From contig DATAWZ010000056.1 in assembly GCA_036266975.1 (NCBI GenBank), forward strand, positions 1-23,788: a stretch of 23,788 nucleotides of DNA, written 5' to 3'. Source of the DNA: DATAWZ01 sp036266975. Its GTDB lineage: Bacteria; Actinomycetota; Thermoleophilia; Solirubrobacterales; Solirubrobacteraceae. The notes below the pieces were generated by a model that ran no database searches, had not been told where the DNA came from, and saw only the letters and a list, made by a program, of their open reading frames with translations. The position numbers and the translations under genes are program-made. Below are positions 7,351-13,945 of the stretch, piece by piece (position 1 is the first letter of the stretch; the number at the start of each line of letters is the position of its first letter).

Positions 7351-8394
7351 TCAGGCCAGCAGCGCTTCCGGCGGGCGTTCGGCCACGCGTGCCGCGCGCT
7401 CGCCGCGCCGGCGCGGGCGCCACACGCGCAGGTATTGGGCGCCAACATAGGAGCCGATCACGATCGCGAACGCGACGAACTGGCCGATGAACGTCTCCCA
7501 GTTGTTGAAGAGCGAGAACCAGGTCCCCATCCAGCCCGGGATGTGCAGCCAGTGGATCTGCGTGGTCCCGATCCACCCGGCCAGCTGCATCTCGTTGACC
7601 TCCTCGCCGACCGACACGAGCAGCACGAACAGGAGCATCACGCCGGTGATGATCAGCAGGCGCCGGTAGGGCAGCCGCTGGTGCAGGCAGAAGGTCAGCA
7701 CCCCGGCGGCGGCGGTGAACAGCGCGCCGATCGTCACGCCCTCGAGCACCACGCTCGAGCCGTACAGCTCGCGCAGGTTCTGCAGGAAGATCACGATCTC
7801 GAAGCACTCCCGATAGACCGAGGTGAAGCCCAGGGCGACGAGCCCGAGCATCATCGCCTGCGTCGCGCCCTCGGGACCGGCGCCCAGCAGCCCCTTGCGG
7901 CGCTTGTGGTGATGGGAGATCCAACCGGTCCAGTAGACCTTGTGGAAGAACCAGTTCATCACGATCAGCAGCACGATCAGCGAGGGCAGGCCGGTCGCCG
8001 CCTGCACGTCGAACTCGCCACCGTGGAAGCGCCCGATCAGCCAGACCACGAAGCACCAGGTCCCGATCCCGGCGGCGATCGCCAGCCCGCCCCCGACGGC
8101 GACCGGGCGCCGGTAGACCCGGTTGCCGCCCAGGAAGCTCGCGGTCACCGCCGCGAGCACGAGGATCGTCTCGAGCCCCTCGCGGAAGACGAGGATCGCG
8201 CTGTTGATGACCACCGTCGTGTGGCTGAGGCGGTGGCCCGGGGGAAGCGCGGTCGGGTCGGTCGTGCCGCCCCGCGAGTGCCAGGCGATCACCACGACGA
8301 CCACCGACAGCGCGAGCACGAGGACGGTCCACAGGTACCAGGTGACGCGCTCGCTTCGCCGCTGACGGGGGGCTGGCTTGACCGTTTCGGGCAC
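7351..8394 (-). CDS. FTR1-family high-affinity iron permease
   Basis: This is a 347-aa membrane protein with a GTG start at 8394 and a GGAGAA Shine-Dalgarno about 10 bp upstream. It has about seven hydrophobic helices, the first at residues 20-38. The two iron-path motifs of the family are visible: R71-E-G-L-E75 in VFREGLETILVL, and R195-E-C-F-E199 in VYRECFEIVIFLQNL. The second has Cys where Gly is usual, an odd substitution. It should carry ferric or oxidised ferrous iron across the plasma membrane. No EfeO or EfeB partner gene lies beside it. Upstream lies a 30-bp palindrome of TTAGG/CCTAA half-sites, suggesting control by a DtxR/IdeR-type iron repressor. Confidence 0.92.
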   Translation of the reverse strand: MPETVKPAPRQRRSERVTWYLWTVLVLALSVVVVVIAWHSRGGTTDPTALPPGHRLSHTTVVINSAILVFREGLETILVLAAVTASFLGGNRVYRRPVAVGGGLAIAAGIGTWCFVVWLIGRFHGGEFDVQAATGLPSLIVLLIVMNWFFHKVYWTGWISHHHKRRKGLLGAGPEGATQAMMLGLVALGFTSVYRECFEIVIFLQNLRELYGSSVVLEGVTIGALFTAAAGVLTFCLHQRLPYRRLLIITGVMLLFVLLVSVGEEVNEMQLAGWIGTTQIHWLHIPGWMGTWFSLFNNWETFIGQFVAFAIVIGSYVGAQYLRVWRPRRRGERAARVAERPPEALLA

Positions 8395-8459
8395 TCGACC
8401 GTTCTCCTCGGATATCCGACCGGTAGACTCGGTTATGCGGCGGCCGCAGCGTACCAGAA

Positions 8460-8489
8460 ATTAGGCGACCCTAATTAGGGTCGCCTAAT
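8460..8489. promoter_or_regulatory. Perfect 30-bp palindrome of TTAGG/CCTAA half-sites (iron-box candidate) upstream of the iron permease
   Basis: The sequence from 8460 to 8489 is its own reverse complement without a mismatch. It is built from two abutting dyads, TTAGG-N4-CCTAA at 8461-8474 and again at 8475-8488. IdeR/DtxR boxes have the same TTAGG...CCTAA ends (family consensus about 19 bp), and the site lies 66 bp upstream of the FTR1 start. Folded as RNA it would be a 12-bp stem with an AATT loop followed by TTTCT on the minus strand. It could therefore also terminate the methanethiol-oxidase-like gene, which stops 28 bp before it. Confidence 0.65.
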
Positions 8490-8517
8490 AAGAACCGCGG
8501 AAGGGTGCGGCGAGGGG

Positions 8518-9876
8518 CTACTGGAAGATCTCGGTCGTGCAGTCGCCGCCCGGGAGATGGATCTCGTGCGGCCGCGCGCCGTCGGCCTGCTCGTGGAAGT
8601 CCACGAAGAAGTCGGGGTCCAGCGCGTAGGTGCCGTCGGCCTGGCGGTCGAGCTTGGTCAGCCAGCCTTGCAGCCCCGGATAGAACTGGTTGTCCCAGGT
8701 CGAGTAGAGCGAGTTGCTCACGTAGACCCGCTCGCCGTCGAGCGAGCTCTGCAGCATCTGCGGCCCGCCGGTGAGCGCCGCTCCGGCGCGCGGGTGGCCG
8801 CCATCGCGGCCAAGTAGGCCACCGAGCCAGACCTGGGAGCGCAGCGTCGGGTGCGCCGGGTCCGAGACGTCGTAGTGGCGCAGGTCGCCGTGCAGCCAGT
8901 TGGAGAAGAACAGGTCTCGGTCGTCGAGAGTGAGCACCAGGTCGGTGATCAGGCCCGGGACGCCCCCCTCCAGCGGCCAGCCCTCGAGCGGCTCGTTGGC
9001 GACGTCGACGACCTTGTCGGCGGCCCACTCGCCGCCGCCGTTGCGACGGAAGCGCAGGATGTTGCTCGACAGCGTCGCGCCGACGAAGCCCTGCGCCGAG
9101 TCGGGATTGTGCTGCCAGCGCAGCTCGAGCGGGATCAGCCCGTCGCTCCCGAGGTCGAGCGTCTGCACACGCGTGCGCTGCTCGAGGTCCCAGAAGTGCA
9201 GCCGCTGGCCGTACTTGCCCTCGGCCACGTCGGCCGGGTTGAACCCGTCCTTGAACGTGTTCGGCGCGCCCCACTCGCTGGAGACCAGCGTGTTCTGGCG
9301 CGGCTGGTACCAGAAGTCGTAGTTGAAGTCGACCGGAGAGCGCTCCCAGCGCTCGGCGATCGAGAAGTCGCGCGCGTCGAGCACCGCGAAGCCGCCTGGG
9401 AGGTCGCCGTTCTCGTCGCCGAGCATCGACACGGTCACGATGTCGCCAGGCATGCAGTGGACCGTGTGCGGCGCGCTGAGCCCGAGCTTCTGTTTGATCT
9501 CCTCGCCGTCGATCACGTTGGCGATCCGCGGCGAGCGCGGGTCGGAGACGTCGAGCAGGTGGATGCGCGAGGAGCGGAAGCCGGGCACGACCAACGTGTC
9601 GCGTCGCAGCTGCGAATGGCACGCCGACGAGCAGGCGTTCCAGCCGAAGTGGTGCAGCTCATCGCCGACGTTGGGCATGTCCGTGCGTCCGACGATCTGC
9701 CCGTAGGTCGGCGACGCACGGTCGACGTCGACGACGGCGATGAAGTCGGGACGGTCGATGCCGGTCCCCTCGTACAGGGCGGCGACGTAGACGAACTGCT
9801 CGGGGGGCTGCTGACGGGCGACGTCCGGGGAGGCGTAGCCGGGCCCGTGGTGCGCGGGGGAGGTGGGATCGCTCAT
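8518..9876 (-). CDS. Selenium-binding protein 1 family / methanethiol oxidase
   Basis: This 452-aa protein (ATG at 9876) matches the SELENBP1 family over its whole length. It has E-L-H75-H76-F-G-W-N-A-C82-S-S-A-C86-H, then SSRIHLLDV, a H137-T-V-H140-C motif and YDFWYQPR-x-N-T-L-V-S-S-E-W. It then has APN-x-F-K-D-G-F-N-P-A-D-V, DGLIPLELRWQHNP and SNWLHGDLRHYDVSDP, and ends PGGDCTTEIFQ. Family members are beta-propellers; human SELENBP1 and bacterial MtoX oxidise methanethiol with O2 to formaldehyde, H2S and H2O2, with copper implicated. No export signal is evident, whereas some bacterial MtoX proteins are periplasmic. It is upstream of the iron permease on the same strand with 123 bp between. 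Its GAGG directly abuts the ATG, so translation may start on a leaderless or very short mRNA. Confidence 0.92.
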   Translation of the reverse strand: MSDPTSPAHHGPGYASPDVARQQPPEQFVYVAALYEGTGIDRPDFIAVVDVDRASPTYGQIVGRTDMPNVGDELHHFGWNACSSACHSQLRRDTLVVPGFRSSRIHLLDVSDPRSPRIANVIDGEEIKQKLGLSAPHTVHCMPGDIVTVSMLGDENGDLPGGFAVLDARDFSIAERWERSPVDFNYDFWYQPRQNTLVSSEWGAPNTFKDGFNPADVAEGKYGQRLHFWDLEQRTRVQTLDLGSDGLIPLELRWQHNPDSAQGFVGATLSSNILRFRRNGGGEWAADKVVDVANEPLEGWPLEGGVPGLITDLVLTLDDRDLFFSNWLHGDLRHYDVSDPAHPTLRSQVWLGGLLGRDGGHPRAGAALTGGPQMLQSSLDGERVYVSNSLYSTWDNQFYPGLQGWLTKLDRQADGTYALDPDFFVDFHEQADGARPHEIHLPGGDCTTEIFQ

Positions 9877-9912
9877 CCTCTAAAAGTACACAAATACGAT
9901 CCGGTTTACTCC

Positions 9913-10283
9913 CTACTCGGCCCAGCACAGCCAGGCCACGTGGCCGTCGGTGACCTCCACGGCGGTGGCGCGCCACGGACCCGAGCGTCCCTGCGGCCAG
10001 GCCGCGGGCCCGTCGAGCCGGCGCGGGTCGCCGAGCGCCTTGGCCAGCGCCTCCTTGCTCGACCACAGCGAGCTGAAGTGCCGGTCGGGGTCGGCCTCGG
10101 GCCAGCCGGCATCTCGTTCGGCGGGCGTGCGGATCGAGTCCGCCAAGGCACCGTCGAAGCGCTCGATGCGCTCCACGTCGACGCCCACGGGCAGCTCGTG
10201 TACGGCGACCAGGGCGAACGGGAAACGGGAAACGGTAGTAGGTTCGCGCGTGCGGGCCGCCTTGGCCCGGCGCCCCGGCCCAC
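9913..10283 (-). pseudogene. 5'-truncated Sfp-type 4'-phosphopantetheinyl transferase
   Basis: Reading minus from about 10283 to the TAG at 9913 gives the catalytic half of a phosphopantetheinyl transferase. It has the VGVDVER motif with the Mg-binding Asp and Glu, a L-A-D-S-I-R-T-P-A-E-R segment, and WSSKEALAKALGDP with the second Glu and Lys. The normal family length is about 200-230 residues. Here the N-terminal half, including the usual SHS block, is missing, and the frame upstream is not protein-like. No sensible start codon precedes VGVDVE. An IS110 transposase tail begins about 30 bp further upstream, so the gene was probably cut by that element or a later deletion. The 3' half has no frameshift. 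Confidence 0.7.
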
Positions 10284-10313
10284 CGGCCGGGAGAGAGGGT
10301 TGTCGACCTTGAG

Positions 10314-10640
10314 CTATTCGGCGGTCACGGCGGCCCACAGGAACCCGGCGAGCTCGCGGGCCATCGCGACCCCGATCACGTGCCGGGCTTGCCGCGGGCA
10401 CGCATCCGCTTGTGGATTCGGTGAAGGCGCTGCTGAGCGCGGTTGGCGATCAACAGGACGTGGTCGGGCTGCCCGGCCTGGCGGTTGGCGAGCGTGACGC
10501 CGATCCGGGGCGCTTTGGCGTAGTGCCGTGCCGCCTCGACGAGCAGACGGCGCGCCAAGCGTGAGCCTTGGTGATCGGGCCCTGGTGGCTCAAGCGGGCA
10601 GGGACATCAAACCCAGCGACTGTCATCGTCTCAGGCAAGG
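10314..10640 (-). mobile_element. Decayed C-terminal fragment of an IS110/IS116-family transposase
   Basis: On the minus strand the segments spell the C-terminal domain of an IS110-type transposase, but in three frames. These are a G-P-I-T-K-A piece near 10578-10594, then S-R-L-A-R-R-L-L-V-E-A-A-R-H-Y with a following L-A-N-R-Q-A-G-Q-P block ending G-K-P-G-T, and V-A-M-A-R-E-L-A-G-F-L-W-A-A ending at the TAG 10314-10316. The last shift is explained by one missing base near 10380. The DEDD N-terminal domain was not found in the next 600 bp. This is a dead remnant. IS110 elements are the family known to use a guide (bridge) RNA, but no such RNA can be claimed here. Confidence 0.75.
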
Positions 10641-11234
10641 CCGGACCTCCTCAGAAACATCTTGGGGTCAGCCCGAGCCCGTCTCCGGCCAGACAAACCC
10701 CGCGAGGAGCGTCCGGCCTCTAAACCCCGGCAGTCTAGGCCACGGTGGCCGCGCGGAATGAGCGTTCCGGTGGGGGGTGTGGTTGGTGAGTTGCGCATAG
10801 TGCAAGTTACGAACCACACCCTCCCGTCAAGCGACCACCGGCTGGTTGAAGCCCTCGCTCACCCCCGCGCGCGCCGTGCGCCTGGGCGATCGCCCGCGAG
10901 ACGCCAGTCCCAAAGCCCCGCGACCGGCCGAATGCGCCCCGGCGCGCAGAGCACCCCGGAAGACCACCTCCTACACCCACCGGCACCCGCCCATGGGGGT
11001 CCCGCCCCCGTGCGCCGAGCGAGCGCGGCGCCTGCAGAGCGCAGAGGTCGCTCAGCGCAACCGCGAACGCGCAGGCCGCACCACCGAGGTCGGCCCGGGT
11101 CTGCCGCGGGCGGGCGGGTCGAGCTGCCGGCCCTCCCCCGCGGCGCGAGTCCCCGGATGCCGACCCGCCACGGCCAACCCAGAGCCCTCCCCCACGGCTC
11201 CTGTCAAACCACGACCACACCCCGAACCGTGGCA
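10641..11234. other. About 590 bp without a recognisable gene
   Basis: Open frames here have no motif, skewed composition (long Arg/Pro/Gly runs) and no ribosome site. They look like chance frames in GC-rich DNA. One hairpin stands out at 10776-10820. The stretch may be remains of the mobile element whose transposase tail lies to the left, or of genes lost with it. Confidence 0.5.
10776..10820. repeat. Stem-loop with 9-bp perfect arms
   Basis: GGTGTGGTT (10776-10784) pairs with AACCACACC (10812-10820). Inside, a second short stem (TTGCGC...TGCAA around ATAG) continues the fold. There is no T-run after it. It lies in the gene-free stretch beside the IS110 remnant and could be an element end or a structured RNA piece. 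Confidence 0.4.
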
Positions 11235-12305
11235 TCAATCATCTGAGCGCGGGCGATCGCGGTCCCGGCTCGGCTGCACGCGCTTGGGCTCGCCCGGCAT
11301 CTTGGGATAGTCGGGCGGGTAGGGCATGTCCGTCAGCCCCTCGGTCTCGTCGTGCTCGTACATATCGAGCAGCGGCTGCAGCGAGTGGTGTACGTCGTCG
11401 ATCGCGGCCTGCAGGTCACCGACCCGGGCGAACCGCTCGGGGACGGTCGCGACCGTGAAGTCCTCGGGTGCCACGTCGTCGAGCTCGTCCCATTCCAGCG
11501 GCGTCGACACCGGGCCGCCGGGCCTGGGCCGCACGCTATAGGGCGAGGCGATCGTGCGGTCGCGGGCGTTCTGGTTGTAGTCCACGAACACGCGCTGGCC
11601 CCGCTCCTCCTTCCACCACCTGGTGGTGACCTCGCCGGGCATGCGGCGCTCGAGCTCGCGACCGAACGCGATCGCCGCGTGTCGCACGTCGGTGAACGTC
11701 CAGCGCGGCTCGATCCGCACATAGATGTGGATGCCTCGGCCGCCGGAGGTCTTCGGGAAGCCGACGTAGCCCAGATCGGCGAGCAGACCGCGGGCCACCT
11801 TGGCCACCTTGGCGGCGTCGACGAAGTCGGTGCCGGGCTGTGGGTCGAGGTCGATGCGCAGCTCGTCGGGATGATCGACGTCGTCGCGCCGCACCGGCCA
11901 GGGGTGGAACACGAGCGTGCCCATCTGCGCGCACCAGGCGACGACCGCGATCTCCGTCGGGCAGACCTCGTCGGCGTGGCGGCCGGACGGGAACTCGATC
12001 CGCGCGGTCTGCACGTACTCAGGAGCGCCCTTGGGCACGCGCTTCTGGTAGAAGGCGTCGCCGCCGCCCCGCTCGCGCGTGGAGACCGTGACGCCCTCGT
12101 GCACGCCGGTCGTCCAGCGCTCGAGCGTCGTCGGGCGGTCGCGCAGCGCGCGCATGATCCCGTCCTGCACCGACACGAAGTACTCGACGACCTCGCGCTT
12201 GGTCACCGCCGCCGTGCGATCGGTGGCGGGGAAGATGACGCGGCTCGCGCTCGAGACCCTCACCTCGCGCTCCCCGGCAGCGACCATCACCTCGTCTTTG
12301 GCCAC
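11235..12305 (-). CDS. Free-standing LigD-type polymerase/primase domain protein (AEP superfamily)
   Basis: This is a 356-aa protein from the GTG at 12305; another in-frame GTG at 12365 would add 20 unconvincing residues. The LigD-Pol signatures are all visible: R-V-I-F-P-A, Y-F-V-S-V near residues 42-46, H-P-W-P, the metal-binding R-I-D152-L-D154-P, SGGRGIH193 and the third acidic site V-F-V-D242-Y-N-Q-N-A, followed by TIASPYSVRPRPG. In mycobacterial LigD this domain adds ribonucleotides or fills gaps during non-homologous end joining. Here neither ligase nor phosphoesterase domain is fused and no Ku gene lies in the window. It may work with partners elsewhere or in base-excision-type gap filling. 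The C-terminal tail has Tyr/Pro-rich PYPPDYPKMPGEPKR. Confidence 0.9.
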   Translation of the reverse strand: MAKDEVMVAAGEREVRVSSASRVIFPATDRTAAVTKREVVEYFVSVQDGIMRALRDRPTTLERWTTGVHEGVTVSTRERGGGDAFYQKRVPKGAPEYVQTARIEFPSGRHADEVCPTEIAVVAWCAQMGTLVFHPWPVRRDDVDHPDELRIDLDPQPGTDFVDAAKVAKVARGLLADLGYVGFPKTSGGRGIHIYVRIEPRWTFTDVRHAAIAFGRELERRMPGEVTTRWWKEERGQRVFVDYNQNARDRTIASPYSVRPRPGGPVSTPLEWDELDDVAPEDFTVATVPERFARVGDLQAAIDDVHHSLQPLLDMYEHDETEGLTDMPYPPDYPKMPGEPKRVQPSRDRDRPRSDD

Positions 12306-12339
12306 GGTGCGCTGAAGCGTACGCGAGCGGCGGTCCTGG

Positions 12340-12424
12340 CAAGCGTGCTCCCGTCTGGGGTCCACACGTGGTCAAGCGAGCAACCCTCACCGCAGACGCC
12401 CCGCCGCGCGCCAAGCGTGCTCCC
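12340..12424. repeat. Direct repeat CAAGCGTGCTCCC (two copies, third inverted and partial)
   Basis: The 13-mer occurs at 12340-12352 and 12412-12424. Its first ten bases in reverse order (GGGAGCACGC) recur at 12448-12457 inside the right arm of the adjacent hairpin. It lies between the start of the LigD-Pol gene and the end of the SDR gene. It may be a small dispersed repeat of this genome. Confidence 0.45.
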
Positions 12425-12477
12425 TTGTCGGGCCCCGGGGTGGCTGCGGGAGCACGCCTGCGGCGGCGCGGGGCGTC
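12395..12477 (-). terminator. Long GC-rich hairpin at the 3' end of the SDR gene
   Basis: Two 30-nt arms (12395-12424 and 12448-12477) are imperfect reverse complements, matching at both ends (GACGCCCCGC and GCGTGCTCCC) with mismatches in the middle. The 23-nt loop holds its own GGGCCCCGGGG fold. The right arm overlaps the SDR stop codon. There is no U-tract, so it would be an L-shaped GC-rich terminator or an mRNA 3'-end stabiliser. Confidence 0.5.
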
Positions 12478-13228
12478 AGGCGGCGACGCGGCCGCCGTCG
12501 ACCGGCAGGACGGCGCCGTGCACGAAGCTCGCGTCGTCGCCGGCGAGATAGGCGATCGCCGCGGCGATCTCCTCCGGGGCGGCGACGCGCCCGGCGGGCG
12601 CCAGGCCGGCGATCTGATCGAGCATGTCGCCCATGGGCTCGGTCCCCTCGGTGCGGGTCGGGCCCGGGCTGACGGCGTTGACGCGCACGCCCCGTGAGCC
12701 GTACTCGGCCGCCCAGGCGCGGGTGAGCAGGCCGAGCGCCGCCTTGCTCGAGCCGTACAGCGCCATGCCGTCGATACCGAACTCGGCGGCCATCGTGGTG
12801 ATGTTGATGATCGCCCCGTGACCGCGCTCGGCCATGGCGGGCGCGAGCTCGCCGACGAGCACGAACGGCACCTTCACGTTCAGCGCGTAGACCGCGTCGA
12901 TGACCTCCTCGGCCGTGCCCGCGGTCGGGCCGAACGGGAAGATCGCCGCGCTGTTGACGAGGATGTCGACGTGCCCGTCGCCGGCCTCGATCGCCCGGCG
13001 CGCGAGGTCGCGGGCCGAGTCGGCGTCACGCAGGTCGGCCGAGAGGAAGGCGGCCTTGCCGCCGGCGACGCGGATCGAGTCGACGACGGCCTGGCCGCGC
13101 TCGGCGTCACGGCCGCTGATGAGCACGCGCGCCCCGCGCTCGGCGAGGACGCGGGCGGTCGCCGCGCCGATTCCGCTCGTAGCGCCGGTGATGAGGGCCG
13201 TGCTCGCGGTGAGGTCCTTGTTGGTCAT
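12476..13228 (-). CDS. Short-chain dehydrogenase/reductase (classical SDR)
   Basis: This 250-aa protein has its ATG at 13228 preceded by AAAGGACG. It has the NAD(P)-binding T14-G-A-T-S-G-I-G21 motif, a NSAA stretch (92-95) in place of the usual NNAG, catalytic Y158-G-S-S-K162 with Thr144/145 at the position of the usual Ser, and a NAVSPGPTRTEG block. It is full length. The Ser to Thr change in the triad is conservative but notable. It should reduce a carbonyl or oxidise an alcohol in the cytosol. The divergent TetR gene and shared palindromes suggest an inducible detoxification or quinone/aldehyde-type role; the substrate is unknown. Confidence 0.9.
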   Translation of the reverse strand: MTNKDLTASTALITGATSGIGAATARVLAERGARVLISGRDAERGQAVVDSIRVAGGKAAFLSADLRDADSARDLARRAIEAGDGHVDILVNSAAIFPFGPTAGTAEEVIDAVYALNVKVPFVLVGELAPAMAERGHGAIINITTMAAEFGIDGMALYGSSKAALGLLTRAWAAEYGSRGVRVNAVSPGPTRTEGTEPMGDMLDQIAGLAPAGRVAAPEEIAAAIAYLAGDDASFVHGAVLPVDGGRVAA

Positions 13229-13244
13229 GGCGTCCTTTCGGTAC

Positions 13245-13260
13245 TGGATTGAATAGTCCA
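13245..13260. promoter_or_regulatory. Imperfect dyad TGGATT-N4-AGTCCA near the SDR start
   Basis: TGGATT (13245-13250) and AGTCCA (13255-13260) match as inverted halves in five of six positions. They share the GGAT core with the perfect palindrome 17 bp away. A second, weaker site for the neighbouring TetR is likely. Confidence 0.4.
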
Positions 13261-13276
13261 TTGCTACCTTAGCGTT

Positions 13277-13294
13277 TTGGATCGGCCGATCCAA
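13277..13294. promoter_or_regulatory. Perfect 18-bp palindrome, TetR operator candidate
   Basis: TTGGATCGGCCGATCCAA is fully self-complementary and lies 21 bp upstream of the TetR ATG and 48 bp upstream of the SDR ATG. The layout is standard for a TetR-type repressor that controls itself and a divergent enzyme gene. Confidence 0.7.
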
Positions 13295-13315
13295 TCAAGT
13301 CGATAGAGTGAACCC

Positions 13316-13945
13316 ATGAGCAGCGAGTCCATGCCGCTGACGCGCAAGGGCCGCGCGACCCGCGAGCGGATCCTCGAGGCGGCCTCGGCGCTGATGTTCG
13401 AGCGCGGCGTGGCCGGCACGAGCGTTGACGACGTCAAGCGCGAGGCCGGCGTCAGCAGCTCGCAGCTCTACCACTACTTCGCCGACAAGCAGGCGCTCGT
13501 CCGGGCCGTGGTGGCCTATCAGACCGATCTGGTGCTCGCGGCCAACGAGCCGCTGCTCGCTCGGCTCGACAGCCTGGAGGCGCTGCGCGCCTGGCGTGAC
13601 TTCGTCGTGGAGGTCCAGACCGCAGCCGACTTCTTCGGCGGCTGCCCGATGGGCTCGCTGGCCAGCGAGCTCGCGGACTCAGACCCCCAGGCGCGCGAAC
13701 AGCTCGCCCTGGGCTTCGCGCGGTGGGAGACGATGATCCGTGACGGGCTGCGGGCGATGCGCGATCGCGGCGAGCTGCGCGCCGAGGCCGATCCCGACCG
13801 GCTCGCGCTCGCGCTGCTCACCGCCCTCCAGGGCGGGCTGCTGCTCAGCCAGACCCGCCGCGAGGTGACGCCGCTTCAGGTGTCGCTCGACACGATGCTC
13901 GAGCACATCACGTCGCTGCGCGTTCCATCGCCGAGCGGAACGTGA
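13316..13945 (+). CDS. TetR/AcrR-family regulator (LmrA/YxaF-like)
   Basis: This 209-aa protein has a typical N-terminal helix-turn-helix, residues about 12-60: RERILEAASALMFERGVAGT, then VKREAGVSSSQLYHYFADKQALV. The ligand domain carries F-F-G-G-C-P-M-G-S-L-A-S-E-L, the block found in LmrA/YxaF-type members that sense small hydrophobic or phenolic compounds. It should repress itself and the divergent SDR through the palindromes in the 87-bp gap. Its last 38 bp overlap the 3' end of the convergent lipoprotein gene. Confidence 0.92.
   Translation: MSSESMPLTRKGRATRERILEAASALMFERGVAGTSVDDVKREAGVSSSQLYHYFADKQALVRAVVAYQTDLVLAANEPLLARLDSLEALRAWRDFVVEVQTAADFFGGCPMGSLASELADSDPQAREQLALGFARWETMIRDGLRAMRDRGELRAEADPDRLALALLTALQGGLLLSQTRREVTPLQVSLDTMLEHITSLRVPSPSGT

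Noticed and set aside
10314..11234. Possible bridge RNA of the IS110 element
   Set aside because: Only the 3' tail of the transposase is left and no element ends or core could be placed. A guide RNA claim would be speculation.
10807..11238. 143-codon minus frame in the gene-free stretch
   Set aside because: Gly/Arg/Ala-rich low-complexity product without motif or ribosome site, next to mobile-element remains. I treat it as chance.
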